Source: Kutzneria buriramensis
GTDB lineage: Bacteria > Actinomycetota > Actinomycetes > Mycobacteriales > Pseudonocardiaceae
Assembly: GCF_003387475.1 (NCBI RefSeq)
Contig: NZ_QUNO01000021.1
Span: 62,001-126,000, forward strand
Length of the DNA: 64,000 nt
Direction: 5' to 3'
The position numbers and the translations under genes are program-made. Shown piece after piece: positions 42,949 to 51,429 of the stretch (the stretch's first letter is position 1; each line of letters begins with the position of its first letter). The notes beneath the pieces were generated by a model. That model was given only the letters and a program-made list of their open reading frames with translations, was not told the origin of the DNA and did no database searches.

Positions 42949-43434
42949 TCACCCTCCCACGAGTCGTCGGAACGAGCGGTTGAAATAGACCATCGGCGCG
43001 CCGTCGCGCACGGTCGCGGCGACCACCTCGCCGACCAGGACCACGTGGTCCCCGGCCGGCCACACGTTCACCGTCTCGCAGCTGAGCACGCACAACGCGT
43101 CCTCGACCGCCGGCGCGCCCTCGGCCGGCACGAAACCGGCCGCCAGCTTGTCCACGTCCTTGGTGGCGCAGCGGTTCGCGACGTCGACGTGGTGCTCGCG
43201 CAGGATGCTCACGGTGAACCGCGCACAACGGGAGAACGCCGGGAACGAGTTGGCCGACGTGGACAGGCACAGCAGGATCAGCGGTGGGTCGGCCGACACC
43301 GAGCAGAACGAGCTGGCCGTGAAGGCGAACGAGCGACCCTCGTCGTCCACCGTGGTCGCGACGGTGACGCCGGCGGGGTAGCGGGCCATCGCCGCCCGGA
43401 ACGTGTCGGCGTCGATCCCGGCGCGGGCGGTCAT
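42949..43434 (-). CDS. Flavin reductase (ActVB-like)
   Basis: A 161-residue FMN/FAD reductase of the short-chain HpaC/ActVB family: FRAAMARYPAGVTVATTVDDEGRSFAFTASSFCSVSADPPLILLCL carries the flavin-binding region, and GDHVVLVGEV the C-terminal strand. It supplies reduced flavin to a monooxygenase, probably the ActVA-5-like protein at 38532. The start overlaps the KSIII stop (ATGA). Confidence 0.93.
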   Translation of the reverse strand: MTARAGIDADTFRAAMARYPAGVTVATTVDDEGRSFAFTASSFCSVSADPPLILLCLSTSANSFPAFSRCARFTVSILREHHVDVANRCATKDVDKLAAGFVPAEGAPAVEDALCVLSCETVNVWPAGDHVVLVGEVVAATVRDGAPMVYFNRSFRRLVGG

Positions 43435-44444
43435 CGGCGTTGCCCCGGCAGCAGCACGGCCTGCGCGGCCAGGTTCAGCCCGGCGCCGAAGCCGACCAGC
43501 AGGGCGATGTCGCCCGGCCCGACGTCGCCCTGTGCGAGCAGCCGGTGCATGGCCAGCGGGATCGAGGCGGACGACGTGTTGCCGCTGTCGCGCACATCCC
43601 TTGCCACCACGGCGTTCTCGGCCAGGCCGAGCCGGTCCGCGAGCACCTCGATCATGCGCAGGTTGGCCTGGTGCGGGATGAACGCCCGCACGTCGGCCGC
43701 GGTGACGCCGGCGGCGTCCAGCGCCCGCCGGCAGGCCGGCACGACGTTCTCGACGGCCCAGCGGAACACCCGCTTACCGTCCATCTTCATCATCGGCGGG
43801 TCCAGGGCCGGATCGGCCCGGAAGTCGCCCCACGAGGTGTTCATCCGCAGTGCCGCAAGGCTTTCCGCGTCGGCGGCGCGGATCGCGGGGCCGATGCCCT
43901 GCCGGTCGCCGGGACCGACGACGACCGCGCCGGCGCCGTCGGCGAACAGGAACGCGATGGACCGGTCGGCCGGGTCGACGATGTCGGTCATCCGCTCGAC
44001 GCCGATGACCAGGACGTGCTCGGCCTGGCCGGTGCACACCATGTCGCTCGCGGTCGCCAGCGCGTGGCAGAAGCCCGCGCACGCCGCCGAGACGTCGAAG
44101 CCCGCCGCGTTCGGCAATCCCAGTCCGTCGACGACGGTGATCGCCAGCGGCGGCGTCTGCACGAGATTGGACATGCTGGCCACCACGACGCAGTCGATCC
44201 GGTCGGCAGGCACGCCGGCGTCCGCCAGCGCCTTGCCGCCGGCCGCGACCGCCATCGCGGTCAGCGTCTCCTCCGAGCCGGCGAAGCGCCGGGTGACGAT
44301 ACCTGAGCGTGCCTCTATCCAGTCCGGCGTGGAGTCGATGGTCCGGCACACCTCGTCGTTGGACACGGCCCGGGTCGGCCGGTACACGCCGACGCCGTGC
44401 AGGCTGCTGTGCTGGCGCCGGCCAGCGCGAAGCGACTCGATCAC
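43431..44444 (-). CDS. KSIII (FabH-like) priming ketosynthase 1
   Basis: A 337-residue thiolase-fold enzyme with an intact triad: Cys122 in SAACAGFCHA, His in FIPHQANLRM near residue 262 and Asn in DSGNTSSASIP near residue 292. FabH-type KSIII enzymes start chains by condensing an acyl-CoA with malonyl-ACP. With the adjacent ACP (44589) and acyltransferase (46280) it forms a priming set like those of the frenolicin and R1128 pathways. The start is GTG. Downstream it is coupled to the flavin reductase and dehydratases. Confidence 0.9.
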   Translation of the reverse strand: MIESLRAGRRQHSSLHGVGVYRPTRAVSNDEVCRTIDSTPDWIEARSGIVTRRFAGSEETLTAMAVAAGGKALADAGVPADRIDCVVVASMSNLVQTPPLAITVVDGLGLPNAAGFDVSAACAGFCHALATASDMVCTGQAEHVLVIGVERMTDIVDPADRSIAFLFADGAGAVVVGPGDRQGIGPAIRAADAESLAALRMNTSWGDFRADPALDPPMMKMDGKRVFRWAVENVVPACRRALDAAGVTAADVRAFIPHQANLRMIEVLADRLGLAENAVVARDVRDSGNTSSASIPLAMHRLLAQGDVGPGDIALLVGFGAGLNLAAQAVLLPGQRR

Positions 44445-44479
44445 GCCGACCAGCCTGGGACCGCGGGCTACAGGCCGGG

Positions 44480-44497
44480 TCGAACGGGGCTCGAACG
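44480..44497. promoter_or_regulatory. SARP box between divergent KSIII and ACP genes
   Basis: TCGAACG-GGGC-TCGAACG is a perfect direct repeat with an 11-bp period. Read on the minus strand it gives TTCGAGC-CCCG-TTCGACC followed by a weak -10-like TAGCCC near 44465-44470, suited to the KSIII operon. It could serve either side. Confidence 0.6.
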
Positions 44498-44588
44498 GCG
44501 GCGGCCGGTGGACCCGGGCTGGACCGGCGTTCGAGGCGGCGGGCGCATCGTCGGCGGCGACCCGGAGTTCACTCGCCCTGGAGGCGCC

Positions 44589-44849
44589 ATGACCGACTTC
44601 CCCCTCGCCGAACTCAAGCGCGTCGTCGAATCCTGTGTGGGCACGGACAACGCCGCCGAGATCGAGGAGAGCACGCTCGACGTCGAGCTGGTCGAGCTCG
44701 GCCTGGACTCGCTCGCCGTGTACGAGGTGGTCACCCGGCTCCAGGACGAGCTGGGCATCACCGTGTCCGACGAGGAGATCGACGGCCTGCGCACGCCGCG
44801 CCAGGTGCTCGAGTTCGTCGGCGGCCGGCTGGCCACCGCGGCCGGCTGA
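44589..44849 (+). CDS. Acyl carrier protein 2 (priming ACP)
   Basis: An 86-residue ACP with the phosphopantetheine serine Ser41 in ELGLDSLAVYE. It is distinct from the minimal-PKS ACP at 51175 and lies next to KSIII 1, so it probably carries the starter unit during its elongation and reduction, like ZhuG or FrnJ. GGAGG precedes the ATG. It converges on the XRE-TPR gene with a 6-bp gap. Confidence 0.93.
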   Translation: MTDFPLAELKRVVESCVGTDNAAEIEESTLDVELVELGLDSLAVYEVVTRLQDELGITVSDEEIDGLRTPRQVLEFVGGRLATAAG

Positions 44850-44855
44850 CCGTGC

Positions 44856-46232
44856 TCAGAGGCGCCCCGGCCAGTCGACCGCCGCGGCGTCCAGGGCGTT
44901 GCGGTAGGCCGCCAGCGCCGTCTCGGTGTCGCCGAGGCCGCTGGACAGGTCGCCGAGCGCCCGGAGGGCGATGGCGCTGCGCCGGCTCGGCGTCAGCGCC
45001 ATCAGCACCTCGTTGGCCGCGAACACGTCCCGCATCGCCCCGGCCGCGTCACCGCCGTGCTGGCGGCTGCGGCTGCGGACCATCAGCGCCCACGCCTGTT
45101 CCAGGCGCGGCGGTTGCCCCGCGCTGAGGTCGAGGGCCCGCTGCGCCCGGGCGACGGCCGCCGGCAGGTCGCCCCGCAGCGCCGCCGCGCCGGCCAGACC
45201 GACCTCGCAGAAGGCCCGGTCCGCCGCCGTGCCCACCGAATCCAGCGCCGCATGCGCCCGGTGCAGCGCGGCCTCGGCGGCCCGCGCGTAGTCGACCCGA
45301 TTGTGCAGCACGACGGTGGCCGTGACCGCGCACATCACCGCCGCCGCACGCGAGTCCGCCGCCGCCGCGTGGCCGGCGAGCGCCCGCTCGGCCAGCGACA
45401 GCGCCTCCGCGACGTGGCCCGCGTCGGCGGCCTTGCGACTCGCCCGCCAGTAGCCGTCCGCGTGCACGGCCGTCACCGCCACGGTCACGTGGTCGACATG
45501 CCGCAGCGCCAGGGCCACCGCCTCATCGACCCGGTTCGCCTCGTGCAACTCGTGCACGAGGCTGATCACCAGCTCCGAGTGGTTGGCCACGCCGCGCAGG
45601 CCGAAGCCCTCGGCGCGGTCGAGTGCGGCCGCCGCCAGCGCGAGGCACTCGCCGTGCCGGCCGACCTTGCGGTAGCAGCGGGCGAGCGCGGCGTCGACGT
45701 CCAGCGACGACCGGGTCGTCGAATCCGCGTGCAGCGCCTCGAGTTCGGTGATCGCCGCAGCCACGTCGCCGAGCAGTTCCACGGCCAGCGCGCGGCCGAG
45801 CCGACGGCGGTGGGCGAGCGCGGGGCCGAGCGGCTGGGCGGCCAGTTCGTCGAAGCCGGCCAGCGCCGCCTCAGGGTGGCCTGCCAGCAGTTCCAGCTCG
45901 GCGGTGAGCAGATCGAGGCGGACCTTGTCCTCGCCGGCCGGATCGGCGCCGTCGGTCAGGTACTCGACGGTGGCGCCGAGCCGCCGCGCGAGCAGTTCGA
46001 GCGTGCGGGACTGGGGCTCGCGGCGGCCCGCCTCGAGCAGTGAGATCGCGCTGGCCGACAGTTCGTCGCCGGCCAGGTCGGCCTGGCTGAGGCCGAGCCC
46101 CGTGCGCAGCCGCCGCACGCGCTGCCCGATCGTCTCCCCGGTCACCGGCGCCGCGTCGCGCAGGATTCCTCGGGTTCGGCTCACTTTGCCACCCCGCCTC
46201 GCCAAACGTAACCCACTGTTCACACGGTTCAT
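44856..46232 (-). CDS. XRE-family regulator with TPR-like repeats
   Basis: A 458-residue protein. An HTH_3 domain (IGQRVRRLRTGLGLSQADLAGDELSASAISLLEAGRREPQ) lies near residues 34-75, followed by about 350 residues of helical TPR-like repeats rich in A-L-x-x-A/H. Such proteins often sense peptides or small ligands through the TPR. The start is uncertain: the ATG given is preceded by TAATACAAT, which could be a -10 driving a leaderless start at the GTG three codons later (46223). It shares direction with the acyltransferase upstream. Confidence 0.85.
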   Translation of the reverse strand: MNRVNSGLRLARRGGKVSRTRGILRDAAPVTGETIGQRVRRLRTGLGLSQADLAGDELSASAISLLEAGRREPQSRTLELLARRLGATVEYLTDGADPAGEDKVRLDLLTAELELLAGHPEAALAGFDELAAQPLGPALAHRRRLGRALAVELLGDVAAAITELEALHADSTTRSSLDVDAALARCYRKVGRHGECLALAAAALDRAEGFGLRGVANHSELVISLVHELHEANRVDEAVALALRHVDHVTVAVTAVHADGYWRASRKAADAGHVAEALSLAERALAGHAAAADSRAAAVMCAVTATVVLHNRVDYARAAEAALHRAHAALDSVGTAADRAFCEVGLAGAAALRGDLPAAVARAQRALDLSAGQPPRLEQAWALMVRSRSRQHGGDAAGAMRDVFAANEVLMALTPSRRSAIALRALGDLSSGLGDTETALAAYRNALDAAAVDWPGRL

Positions 46233-46279
46233 TGTATTACGAGAAGTATCGAGAACAGAGGGAAATGCCGAAACCGGAG

Positions 46280-47287
46280 TTAAAACGGTGTCACGCCGTC
46301 CTTGACAGAGTGTGACACAGGTTCGGCGGCTGTCAATATCGTGCGGGCGGCGGTCCAGGAGTTGAGTGCGCCGTCCCGCCCGGCCGACAGCGCCGGCCGG
46401 ACGGCGCTCACCCCGCGCCGAACCTGCGGATGGCGTCTGGCCAGCAGCGACAGGGTCTGCCCCGGACCCGTCTCGACGACCAGGCGTGGCCCGGCGCCGA
46501 GCAGGGCCTCCAACGCCGGCCAGAACAGCACCGGCGAGGTCAGCTGGCCCGCCCAGAACGCCGGGTCGACGGCCTCCCTCGGCTCCACGAGCCGGGCCGT
46601 CCGGGTGGACATGATCGGGATCGACGGCGGCCGCAGCCGGCAGCCGGCCAGCGCCTCCTCGAACGCGGCCGCCGCGGCGCGCATCGACGGGCTGTGGAAC
46701 GGCTGACGGGCCGGCACCCGGCGGCCGGCGAAGCCGGCGGCCGCGAGCGCGTCCACGACCTGGGTGAGTCTGGGCTCGGGACCGGCGATGACGGTTTGTC
46801 GCGGCGCATTGCGGGCGCCCACCACCACGCCCTGCAAATCATCCGATTCGTCCAGATATTCGGCGATTTCCGCGACCGAGGCGCTCACCGCCACCATTCC
46901 GCCGTGTGGTGCGCGTGCGGTGGCCGCGTCGCGCGCCACCAGCAGCGCCGCCGCCTCGGTGGCCGTGAACACCCCGCCCAGCGCGGCCGCGGCCAGTTCG
47001 CCGACGCTGTGTCCGAGCATCACCGCGGGGTGCACGCCGTGTTCGCGCAGGCTGCGCCCGACGGCGTAGGCGGTGGTGAACAGCAGCGGCTGGGCTCGGG
47101 ACGCGTCGTCCAGCGCCAGCTCCGGGTCCGCGGCCAGCCACTCCGCCCGCAGGGTCGACCCGCGCTCACCCATCGCGTCGAAGAGCTCGTCGACCGTGTC
47201 GGTGAACACGCGGTCGGCCCCGTACAGCTCGACGGCCATGCCGAGGTGCTGGGCGCCCTGTCCCGGCAGCAGCAACGCGACGTCCAT
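46280..47287 (-). CDS. Discrete acyltransferase (FabD-like) of the polyketide cluster
   Basis: A 335-residue malonyl/acyl transferase fold. The nucleophile is Ser94 in GHSVGELAAA, the oxyanion motif is LLPGQGAQ, and the catalytic His is in QPFHSPSMRAA near residue 200. Homologues in KSIII-containing clusters (ZhuC, FrnK) act as editing thioesterases or loaders that favour longer starters by removing acetyl groups. GGAG precedes the ATG. A SARP-type repeat lies upstream on the same strand. Confidence 0.9.
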   Translation of the reverse strand: MDVALLLPGQGAQHLGMAVELYGADRVFTDTVDELFDAMGERGSTLRAEWLAADPELALDDASRAQPLLFTTAYAVGRSLREHGVHPAVMLGHSVGELAAAALGGVFTATEAAALLVARDAATARAPHGGMVAVSASVAEIAEYLDESDDLQGVVVGARNAPRQTVIAGPEPRLTQVVDALAAAGFAGRRVPARQPFHSPSMRAAAAAFEEALAGCRLRPPSIPIMSTRTARLVEPREAVDPAFWAGQLTSPVLFWPALEALLGAGPRLVVETGPGQTLSLLARRHPQVRRGVSAVRPALSAGRDGALNSWTAARTILTAAEPVSHSVKDGVTPF

Positions 47288-47352
47288 GGTGACTCCCTCG
47301 ATCGTTCGGCGGCAAAAGCGGTTCCCCGATTGGCGTCATGTTGGGGACCGCC

Positions 47353-47370
47353 GCTTGACATCGGGTTGAA
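47353..47370 (-). promoter_or_regulatory. SARP box upstream of the acyltransferase gene
   Basis: On the minus strand TTCAACC-CGAT-GTCAAGC has an 11-bp period and is followed after nine bases by CAACAT, a possible -10. Confidence 0.45.
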
Positions 47371-47498
47371 TTTCACCGTTTGTAACAACGCGTATATGTG
47401 CAATCGGGTGTAATGTGGCTCACACTGGCGACGTTTGTTGGTGAGGGTGCGGACAGCCGGTGTAGCTTGCGGTTGCGGCACATAATTCGTCGGGTCGT

Positions 47499-47525
47499 GT
47501 CAACCGCTCAGCGGCGCCGGTTGAC
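47499..47525. promoter_or_regulatory. Dyad upstream of SARP 2
   Basis: GTCAACCG and CGGTTGAC are perfect 8-bp arms around 11 bp, located about 110 bp before the SARP 2 start. It is a candidate operator for a dimeric regulator. Confidence 0.45.
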
Positions 47526-47633
47526 GACCTCAGCACCGGGCTAGTCGGATAACGACAATGGGGATAGCCCGGTTTCGCACGGCGACCATGGTCACGGATC
47601 GACGACGAGGTCCAGGGAACGCAGGGGGAGAAT

Positions 47634-48461
47634 ATGGACATCAATGTTCTCGGCGTGTTAGCCGTGCGGCACCGCGGGGTGGACGCGGTGCCCACGGCGC
47701 GCAAGCCACGCAAGGTGCTCGCGCTGCTGCTGCTCAACGGCGGGCACGCCGTGCCGGTGTCGGCGCTGGTGTCGGAGCTCTGGGACGTCCGGCCGCCCAA
47801 GAGCGCGCTGACCACCATGCAGACGTACATCCTCCAGCTGCGCAAGGAGTTGGCGGCGGCGCTGGGCTGGTCGCTGGCCGAGGTCGCCGAGCGGCTGCTC
47901 CAGACGTGCGGCAACAGCTACCGGTTCGACACCGACCTGTGCCGGCTCGACCTCGACCGGTACTGGGAGCTGGACCGCTCCGCCACCGCGGCGCTGTCCG
48001 ACGGGGACCTGCGGGCGGCGCACCGCGACTTCCGGGAGGCGCTGGCCCTGTGGGCCGGACCGGCGCTGATGGACGTGGAGCAGGGCCGGCTGCTGCGGGC
48101 CGCGGTGGCCCGCCTGGAGCAGTCCCGGCTGACGATGATCGAGCACCGGTTCGAGCTGGACCTGCGGCTCGGCCTGCACCGCGTGATCCTCGACGAGCTG
48201 GCCGGGCTCACCGCCCAGCACCGCTTCCACGAGGACCTGTGCGCGCAGTACATCCTCGCGCTGTACCGGTCGGGGCAACGCATCCGCGCCATGGGCGTCT
48301 TCCACGACCTGCGCAAGAACATGATCGACGAGCTGGGGCTGGAACCCTCGCCGAAGCTCCAGCGCCTGGTGCGCTCGGTGCTGACCTGTGACCCGGCCCT
48401 CGACGACACCCCGATCGTGCCGCTGCCCCGGCTCGCCGAGGCGGACCGGGCGCTGGCCTGA
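47634..48461 (+). CDS. SARP family activator 2
   Basis: A 275-residue SARP with the OmpR-like DNA-binding domain (ARKPRKVLALLLLNGGHAVPVSALVSELWDVRPPKSALTTMQTYILQLRK) and BTAD domain (LDLDRYWELDR, LWAGPALMDVEQGRLLRA). It is a paralogue of SARP 1 with similar length and layout. It sits immediately upstream of the minimal PKS operon, the usual position of the pathway activator. AGGGGGAG precedes the ATG. Confidence 0.93.
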   Translation: MDINVLGVLAVRHRGVDAVPTARKPRKVLALLLLNGGHAVPVSALVSELWDVRPPKSALTTMQTYILQLRKELAAALGWSLAEVAERLLQTCGNSYRFDTDLCRLDLDRYWELDRSATAALSDGDLRAAHRDFREALALWAGPALMDVEQGRLLRAAVARLEQSRLTMIEHRFELDLRLGLHRVILDELAGLTAQHRFHEDLCAQYILALYRSGQRIRAMGVFHDLRKNMIDELGLEPSPKLQRLVRSVLTCDPALDDTPIVPLPRLAEADRALA

Positions 48462-48507
48462 TCCGCCGCTGGTCCCCGGGCGCCGACCGCGCCCCGCACA
48501 CCGCTGT

Positions 48508-48538
48508 CCAGCCGGCCGTCGACTCGACGGTCGGCTGG
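48508..48538 (+). terminator. Terminator of SARP 2
   Basis: CCAGCCGGCCGTC pairs with GACGGTCGGCTGG at 12 of 13 positions around loop GACTC or similar, 46 bp after the SARP 2 stop. Confidence 0.6.
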
Positions 48539-48567
48539 AAGTCGTTGTGAGCCAAGGGAAAACCCGC

Positions 48568-48596
48568 GCGAGCGGTAATCGAGTCGCGTTTGAGCC
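48568..48596 (+). promoter_or_regulatory. SARP box of the minimal PKS operon: three heptamers
   Basis: GCGAGCG (48568), TCGAGTC (48579) and TTGAGCC (48590) are direct repeats with an exact 11-bp period, 70-100 bp upstream of the ketosynthase start. The TCGAG core matches binding sites described for ActII-ORF4 and DnrI. This is the most likely target of SARP 1 or SARP 2. Confidence 0.65.
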
Positions 48597-48666
48597 GGCC
48601 GGGCGAGCGTGGACGCATCGCTGGCGCGCGGCCAGCTGAAGTGCGAGTCCAGCCAGGAGGTACGCG

Positions 48667-49935
48667 GTGAGCCGACGCGTGGTGATCACCGGCATCGGGG
48701 TCTTGGCGCCCGGCGGCGCCGGCGCCAAGTCGTTCTGGGAGCTGCTCATGTCCGGCCGCACGGCGACGCGGCGGATATCGTTCTTCGACCCGGCGCCGTT
48801 CCGGTCGCAGATCGCCGCCGAGTGCGACTTCGACCCGGCCGAGGCGGGCCTGAGCCGCCGGGAGATCCGGCGGATGGACCGCGCCGCGCAGTTCGCGGTG
48901 GTCAGCGCCCGCGAGTGCGCCGCCGACAGCGGCATCGTCTTCGACGACGTCGATCCGGCCCGGATCGGCGTCACCGTCGGCAGCGCGGTCGGCGCCACCA
49001 CCAGCCTCGAACGGGAGTACCTCGTGCTCTCCGACACCGGGCGGAACTGGTTGGTGGACAACGACTACGCCTCGCCGCACCTGTTCGACTACTTCGTGCC
49101 CAGCGCGATGTCGGCCGAGGTCGCCTGGGCCGTCGGTGCCGAGGGCCCGGTCAGCGTGGTCTCCTCGGGCTGCACGTCCGGCATCGACTCGGTCGGCTAC
49201 GCCTACCAGGTCCTGCAGGACGGCTCGGCCGACGTGATGGTGGCCGGCGCGTCCGACGCGCCGATCTCGCCGATCGCCGTGTCCTGCTTCGACGCGATCA
49301 AGGCGACCAGCCCCCGCAACGACGACCCGGAGCACGCCTCCCGGCCGTTCGACCGGACCCGGGACGGCTTCGTGCTCGGCGAGGGCGCCGCCATGTTCGT
49401 GCTGGAGGAGTACGAGCACGCGAAGGCCCGCGGCGCGCACATGTACGCGGAGATCACCGGCTACGCCACGCGGGCCAACGCCTACCACATGACCGGGCTC
49501 AAGCCGGACGGCCGGGAGATGGCCGAGGCGATCCGGCATGCGCTGGCCGAGTCGCGGCTGGATCCGTCCGAAGTGGACTACGTGAACGCCCACGGCTCCG
49601 GCACCAAGCAGAACGACCGGCACGAGACCGCGGCCTTCAAGACGACGCTCGGCCGGCACGCCTACGAGGTGCCGGTCAGCTCCATCAAGTCGATGATCGG
49701 CCACTCGCTCGGCGCCATCGGCTCCATCGAGGTCGCCGCCTGCGCGCTGGCGATCGAGAACGGCGCCGTGCCGCCGACGGCCAACCTGCACGAGAAGGAC
49801 CCCGAGTGCGACCTGGACTACGTGCCGCTGCAGGCCCGTGAGCACCGGGTCCGCTCGGTGCTGACCGTCGGCAGCGGGTTCGGCGGCTTCCAGAGCGCGA
49901 TGGTGCTGCGCGACCCCCGGGAGGGCGACCGATGA
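48667..49935 (+). CDS. Type II PKS ketosynthase alpha subunit
   Basis: A 422-residue beta-ketoacyl synthase that elongates the poly-beta-ketone with the CLF partner. The catalytic residues are Cys169 in [10 protein letters not shown], His in [12 protein letters not shown] near residue 309 and His in [10 protein letters not shown] near residue 346. Length and motifs match ActI-ORF1. CAGGAGG lies before the GTG. Its stop overlaps the CLF start (ATGA), ensuring equal expression. Confidence 0.97.
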   Translation: MSRRVVITGIGVLAPGGAGAKSFWELLMSGRTATRRISFFDPAPFRSQIAAECDFDPAEAGLSRREIRRMDRAAQFAVVSARECAADSGIVFDDVDPARIGVTVGSAVGATTSLEREYLVLSDTGRNWLVDNDYASPHLFDYFVPSAMSAEVAWAVGAEGPVSVVSSGCTSGIDSVGYAYQVLQDGSADVMVAGASDAPISPIAVSCFDAIKATSPRNDDPEHASRPFDRTRDGFVLGEGAAMFVLEEYEHAKARGAHMYAEITGYATRANAYHMTGLKPDGREMAEAIRHALAESRLDPSEVDYVNAHGSGTKQNDRHETAAFKTTLGRHAYEVPVSSIKSMIGHSLGAIGSIEVAACALAIENGAVPPTANLHEKDPECDLDYVPLQAREHRVRSVLTVGSGFGGFQSAMVLRDPREGDR

Positions 49936-51173
49936 CGACCACGCTGACCGCGACCGAGCCGACGGTGGTGACCGGTATCGGCGTGCTCGCGCCCAACGGC
50001 GTCAGCGCCGAGGACTACTGGCGGGCGACCCTGGCCGGGCGGACCGGCATCGGCCGGCTGACCGGGTTCGACGTGTCCGAGTACCCGGTCCGGCTGGCCG
50101 GCCAGGTCGACCTCGATCCGGCCGGGCGGCTGCCGGGCCGGCTGCTGCCGCAGACCGACCGGGTGACCCGGCTGGCGCTGGTGGCCGCCGAGGACGCGCT
50201 CGCCGACGCCGGCGTCGACCCGGCCGCGCTGCCCGAGTACGGCATGGGCGTCGTGACCTCGAACGCGTCCGGCGGCTTCGGCTTCACCCACACCGAGATC
50301 CAGAAGCTGTGGACCAGGGGCCCGCAGTTCGTCAGCGTCTACGAGTCGTTCGCCTGGTTCTACGCCGTCAACACCGGGCAGATCTCGATCCGGCACGGCA
50401 TGCGCGGCCCGAGCGGCGTCGTCGTCGCCGAGCAGGCCGGCGGCCTCGACGCCATCGGCCATGCCCGCCGCAACCTCGCCCGCGGCGCCCGGCTCATGGT
50501 GACCGGCGGCGTGGAGTCGTCCTTCGACCCGTGGGGCTGGGTGTCGCACATCGCCAGCGGGCGGCTCACCACGGACGACGACCCGGCGACCGCGTACCGG
50601 CCGTTCGACCCGACCGCCTCGGGCTACGTGGCCGGTGAGGGCGGCGCGATCCTCGTGCTGGAGAACGAGTCGTCGGCACGCGAGCGTGACGCCCGGGTCT
50701 ACGGAGAGATCGCCGGCTACGCCGCCACCTTCGACCCACGACCCGGGTCGGGCCGCCCGCCGGGACTCGGCCGTGCCGCGCGGCTGGCGCTGGAGCAGGC
50801 GGAGGTGAGCCCCGCCGACGTGCAGGTGGTCTTCGCCGACGCGGCCGGCACGCCCGAGCTGGACCGGCAGGAGGCCGAGGCGCTGGTGTCGCTGTTCGGC
50901 CCGTACGGCGTCCCCGTCACCGCGCCGAAGGCGCTGACGGGCCGGCTGTACTCCGGCGGCCCGCCGCTCGACGTCGCCGCCGCCCTCTTGTCCATTCGGG
51001 ACGGTGTGGTGCCGCCGACGCCGAGCGCCGCCGGCGAGGACTACCGGCTCGACCTGGTCACCGGCAGCGCCCGGCGGCTGCCGGTGCGCACCGCGCTCGT
51101 GCTGGCCCGGGGTCGGGGCGGCTTCAACGCGGCCGCCGTCGTGCGCGAATTCCCTTCCACTCAGAGGAGTTGA
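49932..51173 (+). CDS. Type II PKS chain length factor (KS beta)
   Basis: A 413-residue partner of the ketosynthase with the active-site Cys replaced by Gln168 ([13 protein letters not shown]), the hallmark of CLFs. The gating region reads [14 protein letters not shown]. Aligned with ActI-ORF2 numbering it gives Phe109, Thr112 and Ile116, close to octaketide factors (Phe, Thr, Phe) but with a smaller third residue, so an octaketide-size chain, possibly with a longer starter, is likely. The start overlaps the ketosynthase stop. Confidence 0.96.
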   Translation: MTTTLTATEPTVVTGIGVLAPNGVSAEDYWRATLAGRTGIGRLTGFDVSEYPVRLAGQVDLDPAGRLPGRLLPQTDRVTRLALVAAEDALADAGVDPAALPEYGMGVVTSNASGGFGFTHTEIQKLWTRGPQFVSVYESFAWFYAVNTGQISIRHGMRGPSGVVVAEQAGGLDAIGHARRNLARGARLMVTGGVESSFDPWGWVSHIASGRLTTDDDPATAYRPFDPTASGYVAGEGGAILVLENESSARERDARVYGEIAGYAATFDPRPGSGRPPGLGRAARLALEQAEVSPADVQVVFADAAGTPELDRQEAEALVSLFGPYGVPVTAPKALTGRLYSGGPPLDVAAALLSIRDGVVPPTPSAAGEDYRLDLVTGSARRLPVRTALVLARGRGGFNAAAVVREFPSTQRS

Positions 51174-51174
51174 C

Positions 51175-51429
51175 ATGTCCGACCGGATCACCCTGGCCGA
51201 CCTGCGGCAGATTCTCGTCGAAAGCGCCGGCGAGGACGACCTGCTGCTCGGCGACATCGAGCACACGCCGTTCGCGGAGCTGGGCTACGACTCGCTGGCG
51301 TTGATCGAGACCGCCGCCCTGATCAAGCAGCGCTTCGGCGTGCAGATCGCCGACGACGCCATCGCCGGGCTGGCGACGCCGGCCGAGGTGCTCGACCTGG
51401 TCAACGGCACGCTGGTGGAGGCCGGCTGA
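51175..51429 (+). CDS. Acyl carrier protein 1 (minimal PKS)
   Basis: An 84-residue ACP with Ser40 in ELGYDSLALIE as phosphopantetheine site. It completes the KS-CLF-ACP minimal PKS. AGAGGAG lies six bases before the ATG, and its stop overlaps the aromatase start by one base (TGATG). Confidence 0.96.
   Translation: MSDRITLADLRQILVESAGEDDLLLGDIEHTPFAELGYDSLALIETAALIKQRFGVQIADDAIAGLATPAEVLDLVNGTLVEAG

Larger units (their letters stand above)
47288..47633. other. 346-bp divergent regulatory region between acyltransferase and SARP 2
   Basis: No gene is apparent. The region holds a SARP-type repeat on the acyltransferase side and a dyad on the SARP side, listed separately, and AT-rich patches (TATATG near 47393, ATAATT near 47482) likely to be promoter cores. 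Confidence 0.5.
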
